Made by a program: the position numbers and the translations under genes. The notes beneath the pieces were generated by a model. It saw only the letters and a list, made by a program, of their open reading frames with translations. It was not told where the DNA came from and did not search any database. Shown here piece after piece: positions 1 to 10,642 of a stretch of DNA of 64,000 nucleotides. The DNA comes from Streptomyces olivochromogenes (lineage in GTDB: Bacteria > Actinomycetota > Actinomycetes > Streptomycetales > Streptomycetaceae). Position 1 is the first letter of the stretch; each line of letters opens with the position of its first letter. The stretch lies in the NCBI RefSeq assembly GCF_021538895.1, contig NZ_JADDRL010000050.1, positions 1 to 64,000 on the forward strand, given 5' to 3'.

Positions 1-218
1 GCGCGAGCCGGGACGGCGGTCGCTGCCGGGGCCGGGGCTGCCGAGTGTGCGGCTGCCGTCGGTAGACCCGGCGCGGCGGCGGTCGCGGCCTGGTGCCCGC
101 CGGGTTCGGAGGGGGACGCCGGGCTCGTGCCGGGGGCCGAGGCCGGGGCCGGCCGGGGGGATTTCGGTCCCCGTACCCATCCTGACGGGCTCGACGGCGT
201 TGCCGAAGGTGTGCCCAT
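1..218 (-). CDS. N-terminal fragment of an Ala/Pro/Ser-rich protein (runs off left edge)
   Basis: On the minus strand an ATG at 218 opens a frame that stays open to the window edge. A purine-rich stretch (complement of 223-238, including GGAG) precedes it as a possible ribosome binding site. The visible 72 or so residues are low complexity, rich in Ala, Pro and Ser, beginning MGTPSATPSSPSGW, and third codon positions are mostly G/C, as in real genes here. Such a segment is typical of a disordered N-terminus or linker ahead of a domain outside the window, so no function can be given. It is divergent from the gene at 390. A second minus-strand frame starting at 180 is also G/C-rich at third positions but is Arg/Gly-rich and has a poorer start context. 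Confidence 0.45.
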   Translation of the reverse strand, partial: MGTPSATPSSPSGWVRGPKSPRPAPASAPGTSPASPSEPGGHQAATAAAPGLPTAAAHSAAPAPAATAVPAR

Positions 219-389
219 GTGTGCTCCGCCCCCCTCTTCGCTCGTGCTTCCGCTGCTCTGACTCATCTGGTTTCCACCGGTTTGAACTTATTTGCTCCGA
301 GGCTCGTTTGGATCTGCCGAGCCCGTCGGACAGCACAACGGGCCGTCCGGGCACAGCGGTTCAAGGCGAGGGGAAGAAGGCACGAGCCC

Positions 390-1196
390 ATGGGTTCCGC
401 AACGGAAGACAACGGAGAGGGCGGCACCTCGACCGCCGTCCGGAACACCGTCGCCGCCGGCACCGGCTGCGGCTGCATGCTCGCGCCGGTCGCCCTGGTC
501 GGCACCGTGATCGTCGTGATCGTCATCGGCGGGTTCGGGGTGCTGCTGGCCCCGCTCATCGCGCTGATCCTGCTCTTCGGCGGCGGGGGCGGCGACTCCG
601 ACAACCAGGACGTCGCGGACCAGGTGGTCGCCTCCTTGCAGGGCGACGGCTCGGGTGAGCTGGACACCTCGACCGTCCCCGACGACCTGGTGGAGCCGAT
701 TCAGGACGCGGGCAAGCTGTGTGGCGCGATCGGCCCGATCGTCATCGCGTCCCAGATCGAGAAGGAGTCCGGCTTCAACGCGTCCTTGGTCGGTCCGAAC
801 GGCAAGCAGGGCATCTCGCAGCTGCCGCCCGACGTCTTCACGAAGTACGGCAAGGACGACGACAAGAACGACAAGGTCTCCGCCCTGGACGCGAAGGACT
901 CGATCATGGCGCAGGGCCGCTACCTGTGCGACCTCGCGAACCAGGCCCAGAAGATGATCGACGGCGGCGAGGTCGTCCGGACCGACACCTCCAACAGCGT
1001 CCTGGACCTCGCCCTGGCCGGCTACCACCTGGGGATGGACGCCGTCCGAGCGGCCAAAGGGGTGCCGAACACGAACGACGCCCAGGGCTACGTCCTGGCC
1101 GTCCGCGCCCAGTTCGCCAAGTACGCGGGCATCGCCGCCCCGCCCGACGGAGCCACCCCCGGCGTCACACCCGGTGTCTCCCCCGGTCCCACCTGA
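390..1196 (+). CDS. Membrane-anchored lytic transglycosylase-like (SLT-fold) protein
   Basis: This 268-residue protein starts at ATG 390 behind AGGGGAAGAAGG; an in-frame ATG further upstream at 219 lacks a good site. A short hydrophilic N-terminus with a CGC motif (residues 27-29) leads into a hydrophobic segment at about 31-63 ending in GGGGG, which should place the rest outside the cell. Residues 105-240 resemble the goose-lysozyme/SLT fold: the segment SQIEKESGFNASLVGPNGKQ matches the family pattern in which the Glu before Ser (E126) is catalytic, followed by GISQLPP. The tail is Pro/Gly-rich. The likely role is cleavage of peptidoglycan glycan strands at the membrane. The fold call rests on the motif only; substrate and partners are unknown. 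The next gene follows on the same strand after 63 bp. Confidence 0.7.
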   Translation: MGSATEDNGEGGTSTAVRNTVAAGTGCGCMLAPVALVGTVIVVIVIGGFGVLLAPLIALILLFGGGGGDSDNQDVADQVVASLQGDGSGELDTSTVPDDLVEPIQDAGKLCGAIGPIVIASQIEKESGFNASLVGPNGKQGISQLPPDVFTKYGKDDDKNDKVSALDAKDSIMAQGRYLCDLANQAQKMIDGGEVVRTDTSNSVLDLALAGYHLGMDAVRAAKGVPNTNDAQGYVLAVRAQFAKYAGIAAPPDGATPGVTPGVSPGPT

Positions 1197-1259
1197 TCGC
1201 CCCGGGTCATATCCACCCCATTCCCCATTCCCCATTCCCACCGCATGAGGAGGACAGCC

Positions 1260-2045
1260 ATGACTCCCTTCGAGGTGCACATCACCGACGAGGAGCGCGC
1301 CGAGATCGACGGACAACCCCTCGCCCCCGAGCCGGGCCAGTCCGTGCACGACGCCGTACTCGACCGGTTGCAGCAGTACGCGCAGGACCGTGCCACCGCC
1401 GTGGAGGCCACGGTGAACGACGGGTCCGGCGCGGCCCACTTCGTCCTCCAGGTGTCTCCGGACGGTTCGAGCCGTGTCCTCGACTCCCCGGAGTCCCCGG
1501 AGTACCGGGAACCTGAGCCGCCCCCCGTGTCCGCCGTCGCCACCGCGGTCGCCCGCGCCCGCGCGCGTGCCCGTGCCACGGTCCCGGCCGCCACCACCGA
1601 CCTCCCCGCCGAGCACGCCGAACGGATCAGCCGTATCCACGCGTTGGCGACCGGCGGCCGTCTCGACGAGGCGTACGCCGACGCGAGCGCGCTGCACGAG
1701 AGCCTGGCCGGCTCGCTGGGCGCCGATCATCCGCACGCGCTGGAGGCCCGTTCGGTGCAGGCGTACCTCGCGCATCTGCGCGGCGACCACCGGGAGGCAA
1801 CCGTGCTGGCCTTGGGCGTGGCCCGGATCCGGTGCGGGGCCGGGGACGGGCGGGCGTCGGCGGAGGTGGCGCGGGCGGCGGCAGCATGGCAGCGGATCGA
1901 CGACGACCGAGCCGCCTTCGTCCATGGGCGCGAACTGCTCCACATGTGGAGCCAGTTGGACCTCCGGGGTCTGCTGCCGCCCGGCCACGCCGCACTCGTC
2001 GGACAGGTCCGCAGGCATGTCGACGCGCTGGCGGCGTACGTCTGA
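1260..2045 (+). CDS. Conserved protein with TPR-like C-terminal half, function unknown
   Basis: The ATG at 1260 is preceded by a strong AGGAGG site at about 1248. The product is 261 residues. The N-terminal 75 residues are acidic and could form a small alpha/beta domain (MTPFEVHITDEERAE onward). A low-complexity linker rich in ARARAR follows at about 90-105. The C-terminal half reads like helical repeats (RIHALATGGRLDEAYADA, later DHPHALEARSVQAYLAHLRG), the pattern of tetratricopeptide repeats in Streptomyces regulatory proteins. There is no signal peptide or membrane segment. It may be co-transcribed with the transglycosylase-like gene upstream. I do not recognise a specific family, so no function is assigned. 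Confidence 0.7.
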   Translation: MTPFEVHITDEERAEIDGQPLAPEPGQSVHDAVLDRLQQYAQDRATAVEATVNDGSGAAHFVLQVSPDGSSRVLDSPESPEYREPEPPPVSAVATAVARARARARATVPAATTDLPAEHAERISRIHALATGGRLDEAYADASALHESLAGSLGADHPHALEARSVQAYLAHLRGDHREATVLALGVARIRCGAGDGRASAEVARAAAAWQRIDDDRAAFVHGRELLHMWSQLDLRGLLPPGHAALVGQVRRHVDALAAYV

Positions 2046-2134
2046 ACCACCGCGGGCAAGCCCCGCTCACACCGGCGCGCACCGCCCCTGACCTGCTCGT
2101 CCATCGATTCGTACAAGCAGCGTCAAACGAACGT

Positions 2135-2158
2135 GGAACGCCCCTGGCAACACTCCGT
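2135..2158 (+). promoter_or_regulatory. Candidate ECF sigma-factor promoter upstream of the ECF gene
   Basis: The sequence contains GGAAC at 2135-2139, exactly 16 bases, then CGT at 2156-2158. A GGAAC -35 element with a CGT-type -10 at this spacing is a common ECF promoter architecture. It lies about 70 bp before the ECF sigma gene starting at 2227, so autoregulation is the natural inference. No experimental support exists here. Confidence 0.5.
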
Positions 2159-2226
2159 GCCCAGCAGACCCGGCTCTCACCCCCGTCCGGACCGGAGTCG
2201 CTCATCCCACGGAGCAGGAGCACACC

Positions 2227-2772
2227 ATGAAGGTGACGGTGATCGGATCGGCGGGCGCGGCCTCCCCGGAGGAACGGGCCCTGCGCGATCTCTACCTGGA
2301 GCACGGCCCGGCGCTCTACTCGTACGTGCTGCGTATGGTGGGCGGGGACACGCACCGCACGGAGGACGTCGTCCAGGAGACGCTGCTGCGGTGCTGGAAC
2401 AAGCGGAACCTGGTCGACGACGAGGCGATGGCGGTGCGTCCCTGGATGTTCCGGGTCGCCCGCAACCTCGTCATCGACGCGCACCGTACGCGGGCGGCAC
2501 GGCCACAGGAGGTCAGCGGCGCCACCTGGGTGAGCGAACTGGGCATCGAGTTCGACGACATCGACCGGATGCTGTCGTCCATCGTGGTGCGGGACGCCTT
2601 ACAGGCACTGACACCCGCGCACCGTGAGGTGCTGCGGGCGACGTTCTTCGCGGACCGCACCACCCAGCAGGCGGCCTCGGTCCTCGGCGTCCCGCAGGGC
2701 ACCGTGAAGTCCCGCGTGTACTACGCCCTGCGCAGTCTCAAGGTGGCGCTGGAGGAGCGAGGGATGCGGTAG
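2227..2772 (+). CDS. ECF-family RNA polymerase sigma factor
   Basis: This 181-residue protein has the two-domain layout of extracytoplasmic-function sigma factors. Region 2 spans about residues 18-85 (LYLEHGPALYSYVLRMVGGD, EDVVQETLLRCW, RPWMFRVARNLVIDAHR), and region 4 about 120-175 (ALTPAHREVLRATFF, AASVLGVPQGTVKSRVYYAL), the helix-turn-helix that reads the -35 element. It starts at ATG 2227 after a GGAGCAGGAG-type site. It would direct core RNA polymerase to a small stress or envelope regulon. Most such genes sit beside an anti-sigma gene. Here none follows, since the next gene is convergent. A matching promoter motif at 2135-2158 suggests autoregulation. Confidence 0.9.
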   Translation: MKVTVIGSAGAASPEERALRDLYLEHGPALYSYVLRMVGGDTHRTEDVVQETLLRCWNKRNLVDDEAMAVRPWMFRVARNLVIDAHRTRAARPQEVSGATWVSELGIEFDDIDRMLSSIVVRDALQALTPAHREVLRATFFADRTTQQAASVLGVPQGTVKSRVYYALRSLKVALEERGMR

Positions 2773-2786
2773 GGACCGAGAGCGGC

Positions 2787-2823
2787 GGACCGCCGTGTGC
2801 CCCGGTGGTGCGCACGGCGGTCC
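2787..2823. terminator. Hairpin between convergent genes
   Basis: GGACCGCCGTG (2787-2797) and CACGGCGGTCC (2813-2823) form a perfect 11-bp inverted repeat between the ECF gene and the convergent SARP gene, reaching the SARP stop codon. There is no U tract, which is usual for Streptomyces terminators, so it may stop transcription from both sides. Confidence 0.6.
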
Positions 2824-5732
2824 TACGGGTCCAGCTCGCGCAGGGCCCGCCGGACCTCGTCCGCCTCCGCGTGGCCGCCCTCCTCCAGCAGGGCGAGTGC
2901 CGCCGCCCACGCCTCGCGGGCCGGTCCGTGGTCGCCGGCGGCGCGGTGGGCGTCTCCGAGGTGGCGCAGGGTGTCGGCCTCCAGGAAGCCGCTGCCGATC
3001 TCCCGGTACAACTCCACGGCCCGCTCGAACCGCCCGACGGCCGCCTCGTACGCGCCGAGGTGGTGAAGGGCGTAGCCGACGCTGTCCTGCGCGGAGGCCT
3101 CGCCGTTGAGGTCGCCGACCTCCTGGTGCAGGGAGACGGACTTCTCGCAGTGTTCCAGGGCCCGTTCGAGGTCGTCGAGCAGGATGTACGTCCAGCCGAT
3201 CTCGTTCAGGACGCTGGCCTCGCCGCTGCGGTGGCCGAGGGAGCGGTACAGCCCGCCGGCGCGCGTGTAGTGGTCGAGCGAGACGTCGTACCGCTCCGAC
3301 CGGTTGGCCTGGTAGGCGAGGGCGCGCCGGGTGCGGGCCTCGCCGAAGGCGTCGCCCGCCTGCCGGAAGAGCTCCAGTGCCCGACCGAGGAGCCGTAACG
3401 CCTCGTCCTCGTGGCCGAAGCGGGTGTGGCCGAAGCCGAGGCTGCGCAGGGCGTGCGCCTGGCCGACCGGATCGCCCAGGGCTCGGGCGGCGCGCAGCGC
3501 GGCCTTGTTGATCTCCATCAGGTCGTGCCGGTAACCGAGGCGGTCGAAGTAGAGGTCCAGGGCGTAGGCGGTGCGCCAGGCGTGGTCGTGGTGACCGTGG
3601 TCGGCCGCGTGCTCGACGACCGAGCGCAGCACATGACGCTCGGTGCGCAGCCAGGCGGTGGCCTGCAAGCTGTCGTTGAACCGCAGCGGCCCGCAGTCCG
3701 TTGTGCTCGCTGCCAGGGGGATGGTCTCCCGGAACGGGCCGAGCACGGCGGAGGCGTGGTGGGCGGTGTGCAGATAGTGGTCGTTCATGCGCAGCACCAC
3801 CGCGTCGCGCTCGGCCGCGCTGTCCTGGTGCGTGACGAGTTCGTGGGCGTAGGCGCGCAGCAGGTCGTGGAAGACGAACCGGCCGGGGGCGTGTTCGATG
3901 AGCAGGCTCGCCCCGGTGAGCTCGGTGAGCAGGGCGCGGACCTGACGTCGGGGCGCTCCGGCCAGCGCGGCGGCCACGGCGGTGCTGAGGTCCGGGCCGG
4001 GGTGCAGGGCGAGGCGCCGGAAGAGTACGGCGGCCTCGGGCGACAGCGCCTGGTACGACCAGGAGAAGACGGCCCGGGCGTCGGAGCCGGTGTCGTGGCC
4101 GACGGCGAACGCGTCGAGGCCGCCACGGCCGGCCCGGAGCTCCGCGGCGATGTCGGCGAGCCGGAAGCCGGGGTGGAGAGCGGCCCGCGCCGCCACGATG
4201 GCCAGGGCCAGCGGCAGCCCGGCGCACCGGCCGACGATGGCGTCGGCCGCCTCCGGCTCGGCATCGACGCGGGAGCCGCCCAGCCTCCGGATCAGCAGCT
4301 CCCGCGATTCCGCGGCGCTCAGCAGGCCCAGCGCGAACGGACGCGCCCCGTGCCGGGCCACCAGGCCGGTGAGCCTGCTGCGGCTGGTGACGATGACGAG
4401 ACAGCCGGACGCGCCGGGCAGCAGCGGCCGTACCTGCTCGGTGTCGCGGGCGTTGTCCAGCACGATCAGCACCCTGCGGTCGGCCAGGAGGCTGCGGTAC
4501 AGGGCGGTCTGCGCGTCGAGGCCTTCGGGTACGGCGTGCGGGGCCACCCCGAGCGCGACGAGGAAGGTCGAGATCGCCTCGCCGGTGTCCGCCCGGGAGC
4601 CGCCCGGGTCGTAGCCGCGGAGGTTGACGTAGAGCTGCCCGTCGGGAAAACGGTGGGCGACCCGGTGGGCCCAGTGCACGGCGAGGGTGGTCTTGCCGGC
4701 GCCGGCCATCCCGTCGATGACGCCAATGGCGGTGGCCGTGGCGGCGGTGGTGGCGGCTCCGCCGACGGCCGTGGCCGTGTGGTCGTCGTCGGCCAGCAGC
4801 GCGGCAACACGGTCGAGTTCGGTGCGGCGGCCGGTGAACGTGGCGAGATCCGCGGGGAGTTGGGACGGGCGCACCGTGAGGCTCCCGTCGTCGCGGCGGG
4901 CTGCGGCGGCAGCGTCCGGCTCCGGCCGGGGCGCGTCATCAGGGAGGTCGGGGGCATGAGGGGCGCCGGCCGGGAGGCAGGCGTGCAGGGCGCGCAGGGA
5001 CGGCCTCGGTTCAAGACCGAGTTCGTCGACCAGGGTGCGGCGCGTGCTCGCGTAGACCTCCAGTGCCTCGGCCTGCCGCCCGCACCGGTTCAGGGCGACG
5101 ATCAGCAGCTCGCTCACGGCCTCGCGCAGCGGGTGTGCGTCACGCAGCGCGTGGAGTTCCGGCACCACCGCCTCGTGCCCGCCGAGCTCCAGCTCCACCC
5201 GCAGCCTGGACTCCAGGGCCTTCAGCCGCCGTTCGGCCAGCTCCGCGCGCGCCGCCTCGGCGTACGGGCCGGGGACTCCGGCCAGCGCGGGACTTCCCCA
5301 GGCGGCCAGCGCGGTGCGCAGCAGCCGGAGGGCGAGGTCCCCGTCGCCGGCGGCGCGGTGGCGCTCGGCCCGCGCCACCTCGCGCGTGCAGTCGGCCAGG
5401 TCGCTGGAGACCGTGTCGGTCCGCAGGGCGTATCCGTCCCCGGCGGAGACCAGGATCCGCGGCGGCTCGCCCTTCGCCCGCTCGGGCTCCAGCAGCTTGC
5501 GGAGCCGGGACGCGTACGTGCGCAGCACCGGGACCGCGCCCGGCGGTGGCTGTGTCCCCCACAGCCCGTCGACGAGATCGGCCGCACCGACCGCGTGCCC
5601 TCGGCGCAGCAGCAACATCGCCAGGACGGCCCGCTGTTGGGGGGAGCCGAGCGCCAGTTCCCTGGTGCCGCGCCAGGCCCGCAGCGGACCCAGCAGGGAG
5701 AACCGGAGGTGCCCTGTTCCCGTTGCCTCCAC
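2823..5732 (-). CDS. SARP-family regulator with BTAD, NB-ARC ATPase and TPR domains (AfsR-like)
   Basis: This 969-residue protein has the AfsR architecture. An OmpR-type winged helix lies at about residues 8-105 (FSLLGPLRAWRG, RAVLAMLLLRRG), followed by a BTAD domain to about 255 (EVYASTRRTLVDELGLEP). After a low-complexity linker come an NB-ARC ATPase with Walker A GMAGAGKTT (341-349) and Walker B RRVLIVLDNARD, and then a C-terminal series of TPR helices from about 700 to the end. It starts at GTG 5732 without an obvious ribosome binding site. Such proteins activate transcription by binding direct repeats, with nucleotide binding and TPRs controlling activity. No biosynthetic cluster adjoins it, so a pleiotropic role like AfsR is possible, but the target is unknown. 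It ends in a hairpin shared with the ECF gene. Confidence 0.9.
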   Translation of the reverse strand: MEATGTGHLRFSLLGPLRAWRGTRELALGSPQQRAVLAMLLLRRGHAVGAADLVDGLWGTQPPPGAVPVLRTYASRLRKLLEPERAKGEPPRILVSAGDGYALRTDTVSSDLADCTREVARAERHRAAGDGDLALRLLRTALAAWGSPALAGVPGPYAEAARAELAERRLKALESRLRVELELGGHEAVVPELHALRDAHPLREAVSELLIVALNRCGRQAEALEVYASTRRTLVDELGLEPRPSLRALHACLPAGAPHAPDLPDDAPRPEPDAAAAARRDDGSLTVRPSQLPADLATFTGRRTELDRVAALLADDDHTATAVGGAATTAATATAIGVIDGMAGAGKTTLAVHWAHRVAHRFPDGQLYVNLRGYDPGGSRADTGEAISTFLVALGVAPHAVPEGLDAQTALYRSLLADRRVLIVLDNARDTEQVRPLLPGASGCLVIVTSRSRLTGLVARHGARPFALGLLSAAESRELLIRRLGGSRVDAEPEAADAIVGRCAGLPLALAIVAARAALHPGFRLADIAAELRAGRGGLDAFAVGHDTGSDARAVFSWSYQALSPEAAVLFRRLALHPGPDLSTAVAAALAGAPRRQVRALLTELTGASLLIEHAPGRFVFHDLLRAYAHELVTHQDSAAERDAVVLRMNDHYLHTAHHASAVLGPFRETIPLAASTTDCGPLRFNDSLQATAWLRTERHVLRSVVEHAADHGHHDHAWRTAYALDLYFDRLGYRHDLMEINKAALRAARALGDPVGQAHALRSLGFGHTRFGHEDEALRLLGRALELFRQAGDAFGEARTRRALAYQANRSERYDVSLDHYTRAGGLYRSLGHRSGEASVLNEIGWTYILLDDLERALEHCEKSVSLHQEVGDLNGEASAQDSVGYALHHLGAYEAAVGRFERAVELYREIGSGFLEADTLRHLGDAHRAAGDHGPAREAWAAALALLEEGGHAEADEVRRALRELDP

Positions 5733-5820
5733 GGTCGAGGACAGTAGCGGTCGAAATCCCGAACGTCAGGTCGAACAGTCATTTCCCGCCAGGCGCTCCT
5801 CCAGGAACCCCCGCCCCCGG

Positions 5821-7188
<1,368 letters not shown>

Positions 7189-7227
7189 GGTGACTCCTCA
7201 ATACGGGGTGGTGCGGGGAGAGGGGCG

Positions 7228-7275
7228 GGCACCGCGCCCACGGAGATACGGTTTTCCTCCAGTGTGCGCGGTGCC
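7228..7275 (-). other. Intercistronic inverted repeat between glyA and sdaA
   Basis: GGCACCGCGC (7228-7237) and GCGCGGTGCC (7266-7275) are perfect 10-bp inverted copies separated by 28 bases containing GGAGG-like sequence on the minus strand. It could act as a partial terminator or RNA-processing hairpin that sets sdaA expression relative to glyA. Its role is inferred. Confidence 0.45.
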
Positions 7276-7292
7276 GCTCGAAGACGACTGAA

Positions 7293-8570
7293 CTACTTGT
7301 TCAGCCCGGGGTACAGCGGGTGCTTGTCGGCGAGGGCGGTCACCCGGGCCTTCAGAGCCTCGGCGGTGGCCTCCGGGAAGGGGGAGGGCGCCTTGAGCGT
7401 CTCGGCGATCACGTCCGCGACCTCGGCGAAGTCCTCGGCCGTGAAACCGCGGGTGGCCAGGGCCGGCGTGCCGATCCGCAGACCCGACGTCACCATCGGC
7501 GGACGCGGGTCGTTCGGGACCGCGTTGCGGTTGACCGTGATGCCGACCTCGTGGAGGCGGTCCTCGGCCTGCTGGCCGTCCAGCTCGGACGCGCGCAGGT
7601 CCACCAGGATCAGGTGCACGTCGGTGCCGCCGGTCAGGACGTTCACACCGGCCTCGCGGGCGTCGGCCGCGGTGAGCCGCTCCGCGAGGATACGCGCGCC
7701 CTCGACCGTACGGCGCTGGCGCTCCTTGAAGTCCTCCGAGGCGGCGACCTTGAAGGAGACCGCCTTGGCCGCGATCACGTGCTCCAGGGGACCGCCCTGG
7801 AATCCCGGGAAGACGGAGGAGTTCAGCTTCTTCGCGAAGTCCTTCTTGGCGAGGATGATGCCGCCGCGCGGGCCGCCCAGCGTCTTGTGGGTGGTGGAGG
7901 TGACGACATCGGCGAACGGCACCGGGTTCGGGTGCAGACCCGCCGCGACCAGGCCCGCGAAGTGCGCCATGTCGACCCACAGGTACGCCTCGACCTCGTC
8001 GGCGATCCGGCGGAACTCGACGAAGTCCAGCTGGCGCGGGTACGCCGACCAGCCCGCGATGATCACCTTCGGGCGGTGCTCCTTGGCGAGCCGCTCGACC
8101 TCGGCCATGTCGACCAGGCCGGCGTCGTCCACGTGGTAGGCGACCACGTCGAACTGCTTGCCGGAGAAGTTCAGCCGCATCCCGTGGGTGAGGTGGCCGC
8201 CGTGGGCCAGGTCCAGACCGAGGATGGTGTCGCCGGGCTTGGCCAGCGCGAAGAGCGCGGCCTGGTTGGCGGAGGCGCCGGAGTGCGGCTGCACGTTGGC
8301 GTACTCGGCGCCGAACAGCTCCTTGATCCGGTCGATGGCGATCTGCTCGGCGACGTCGACGTGCTCGCAGCCGCCGTAGTAGCGGCGGCCCGGGTAGCCC
8401 TCGGCGTACTTGTTGGTCAGGACCGAGCCCTGGGCCTCCATCACCGCGAGCGGCGCGAAGTTCTCGGAGGCGATCATCTCCAGCGTGGACTGCTGGCGGC
8501 GCAGCTCGGCGTCGACCGCCGCGGCGATCTCCGGGTCCAGCTCGTGCAGGGACGTGTTCAGGACAGTCAT
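7293..8570 (-). CDS. glyA: Serine hydroxymethyltransferase
   Basis: The 425-residue PLP enzyme interconverts serine plus tetrahydrofolate with glycine plus 5,10-methylene-THF. The Schiff-base lysine is K229 in the signature VVTSTTHKTLGGPRGG. Other conserved blocks are SENFAP, YAEGYPGRRYYGG and QPHSGASANQAA. Length is normal for bacterial SHMT. The ATG at 8570 lies 14 bp downstream of the gcvH stop, so the two are almost certainly co-transcribed. Together with GcvT/GcvH it lets the cell convert excess glycine to serine, with SdaA (next gene) disposing of the serine. If the genome holds another glyA, this copy would be the glycine-induced one; that cannot be seen here. Confidence 0.97.
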   Translation of the reverse strand: MTVLNTSLHELDPEIAAAVDAELRRQQSTLEMIASENFAPLAVMEAQGSVLTNKYAEGYPGRRYYGGCEHVDVAEQIAIDRIKELFGAEYANVQPHSGASANQAALFALAKPGDTILGLDLAHGGHLTHGMRLNFSGKQFDVVAYHVDDAGLVDMAEVERLAKEHRPKVIIAGWSAYPRQLDFVEFRRIADEVEAYLWVDMAHFAGLVAAGLHPNPVPFADVVTSTTHKTLGGPRGGIILAKKDFAKKLNSSVFPGFQGGPLEHVIAAKAVSFKVAASEDFKERQRRTVEGARILAERLTAADAREAGVNVLTGGTDVHLILVDLRASELDGQQAEDRLHEVGITVNRNAVPNDPRPPMVTSGLRIGTPALATRGFTAEDFAEVADVIAETLKAPSPFPEATAEALKARVTALADKHPLYPGLNK

Positions 8571-8584
8571 ACGGCTACCCCTCC

Positions 8585-8965
8585 TCAGCCCGCGTTCTGG
8601 GCGGTGTACTCGTCGGCCGAGAGCAGGTCGGCCGGCTCCTCGGTGACGCGGACCTTGAACAGCCAGCCGCCCTCGAAGGGGGCGGAGTTCACCAGCGACG
8701 GGTCGTCGACCACGTCCTGGTTCGCCTCGACGATCTCACCGGTGACCGGGGAGTACAGGTCGGAGACCGACTTGGTCGACTCCAGCTCGCCACAGGTCTC
8801 GCCCGCGGTCACCGTGTCGCCGACCTCGGGGAGCTGGGCGTAGACGACGTCACCGAGCGCGTTGGCCGCGAACTCGGTGATGCCGACCGTCGCGACGCCG
8901 TCCTCGCCGGCGGCCGACAGCCACTCGTGCTCCTTGCTGTAACGCAGCTGCTGGGGGTTGCTCAT
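8585..8965 (-). CDS. gcvH: Glycine cleavage system H protein
   Basis: The 126-residue lipoyl carrier shuttles the aminomethyl group between the P and T proteins of the glycine cleavage system. The lipoylation site is K65 in GELESTKSVSDLYSPVTGE, and the N-terminal RYSKEHEWL is diagnostic. The true start is the ATG at 8965, preceded on the minus strand by AGGAGAATTC; the same frame stays open further upstream, but that part overlaps gcvT and is not homologous. The gene sits 125 bp after gcvT and 14 bp before glyA. gcvP, needed for activity, is not in the window, so the P protein must be encoded elsewhere. Confidence 0.97.
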   Translation of the reverse strand: MSNPQQLRYSKEHEWLSAAGEDGVATVGITEFAANALGDVVYAQLPEVGDTVTAGETCGELESTKSVSDLYSPVTGEIVEANQDVVDDPSLVNSAPFEGGWLFKVRVTEEPADLLSADEYTAQNAG

Positions 8966-9090
8966 GGCCTGAATTCTCCTGTACGCGAGGGTGTGCTGAT
9001 GACGAGGGGACTGATGAATGCGCTGGTGGGCAGGGGGGCTGTGCCCGGCGTCACAGCTGGGCGCGCCGGGGGTCCCTGGAAGATCAGTCT

Positions 9091-10209
<1,119 letters not shown>

Positions 10210-10250
10210 CGGTCGGTCGTCTCCCAAAGGCATGACAGGCGAGGTCGTTC

Positions 10251-10458
10251 CTCCCCATCTGTCATCGGAACCTGAGAGGTTCGCCATGACCACCCCTATA
10301 GGGAGGACACGGCTTGCACCTTGGGTGGAGCCGCTGTCACAGCGGCCCGCTTTTCAGATGTGCCTCGCCCGCGCGGTAACGGTGCCTGAGAGATTCAAGG
10401 GAGGGACTTGCTCCTTCGGCGCCCCGGCGCAGCTGGCTGCTGGGGACTCTCCCGCGCG
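10251..10458 (-). promoter_or_regulatory. Tandem glycine riboswitch (gcvT leader)
   Basis: Read on the minus strand from 10458, the leader contains CGCGGGAGAG, then GCCGAAGGAGCAA, then ATCTCTCAGGCAC, the three conserved blocks of a glycine aptamer. A linker of about 50 bases is followed by a second set: CACCCAAGGTGCAAGCC and GAACCTCTCAGGTTCC, ending in GACAGATGGGGAG. Two adjacent aptamers before gcvT are the classic glycine-sensing on-switch. The second aptamer ends about 40 bases before the gcvT start, so control of terminator formation or of the GGGAGA ribosome binding site are both possible; I see no strong U-tract terminator. Confidence 0.9.
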
Positions 10459-10642
10459 GATTCAAACGGCCGGTATGCAGTTGGCGCGCACATCATTGCA
10501 CGCCTCGCCCGCGCATGGCAGGGTCCGCATCTGTAACCGGGCTGTGGCAGTACGCGCACGAAAACACGAGACACCGCGCATTACCTTCTCTTTACACTCG
10601 ATGGGCAGGGGATTCTCCGGGCCCAAGGGGAGGACGATCACG

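Noticed and set aside
47..658. Plus-strand ORF of 203 codons at the left end
   Set aside because: Arg/Gly/Pro-rich translation overlapping the transglycosylase-like gene in another frame; the minus strand fits coding better from 1 to 218.
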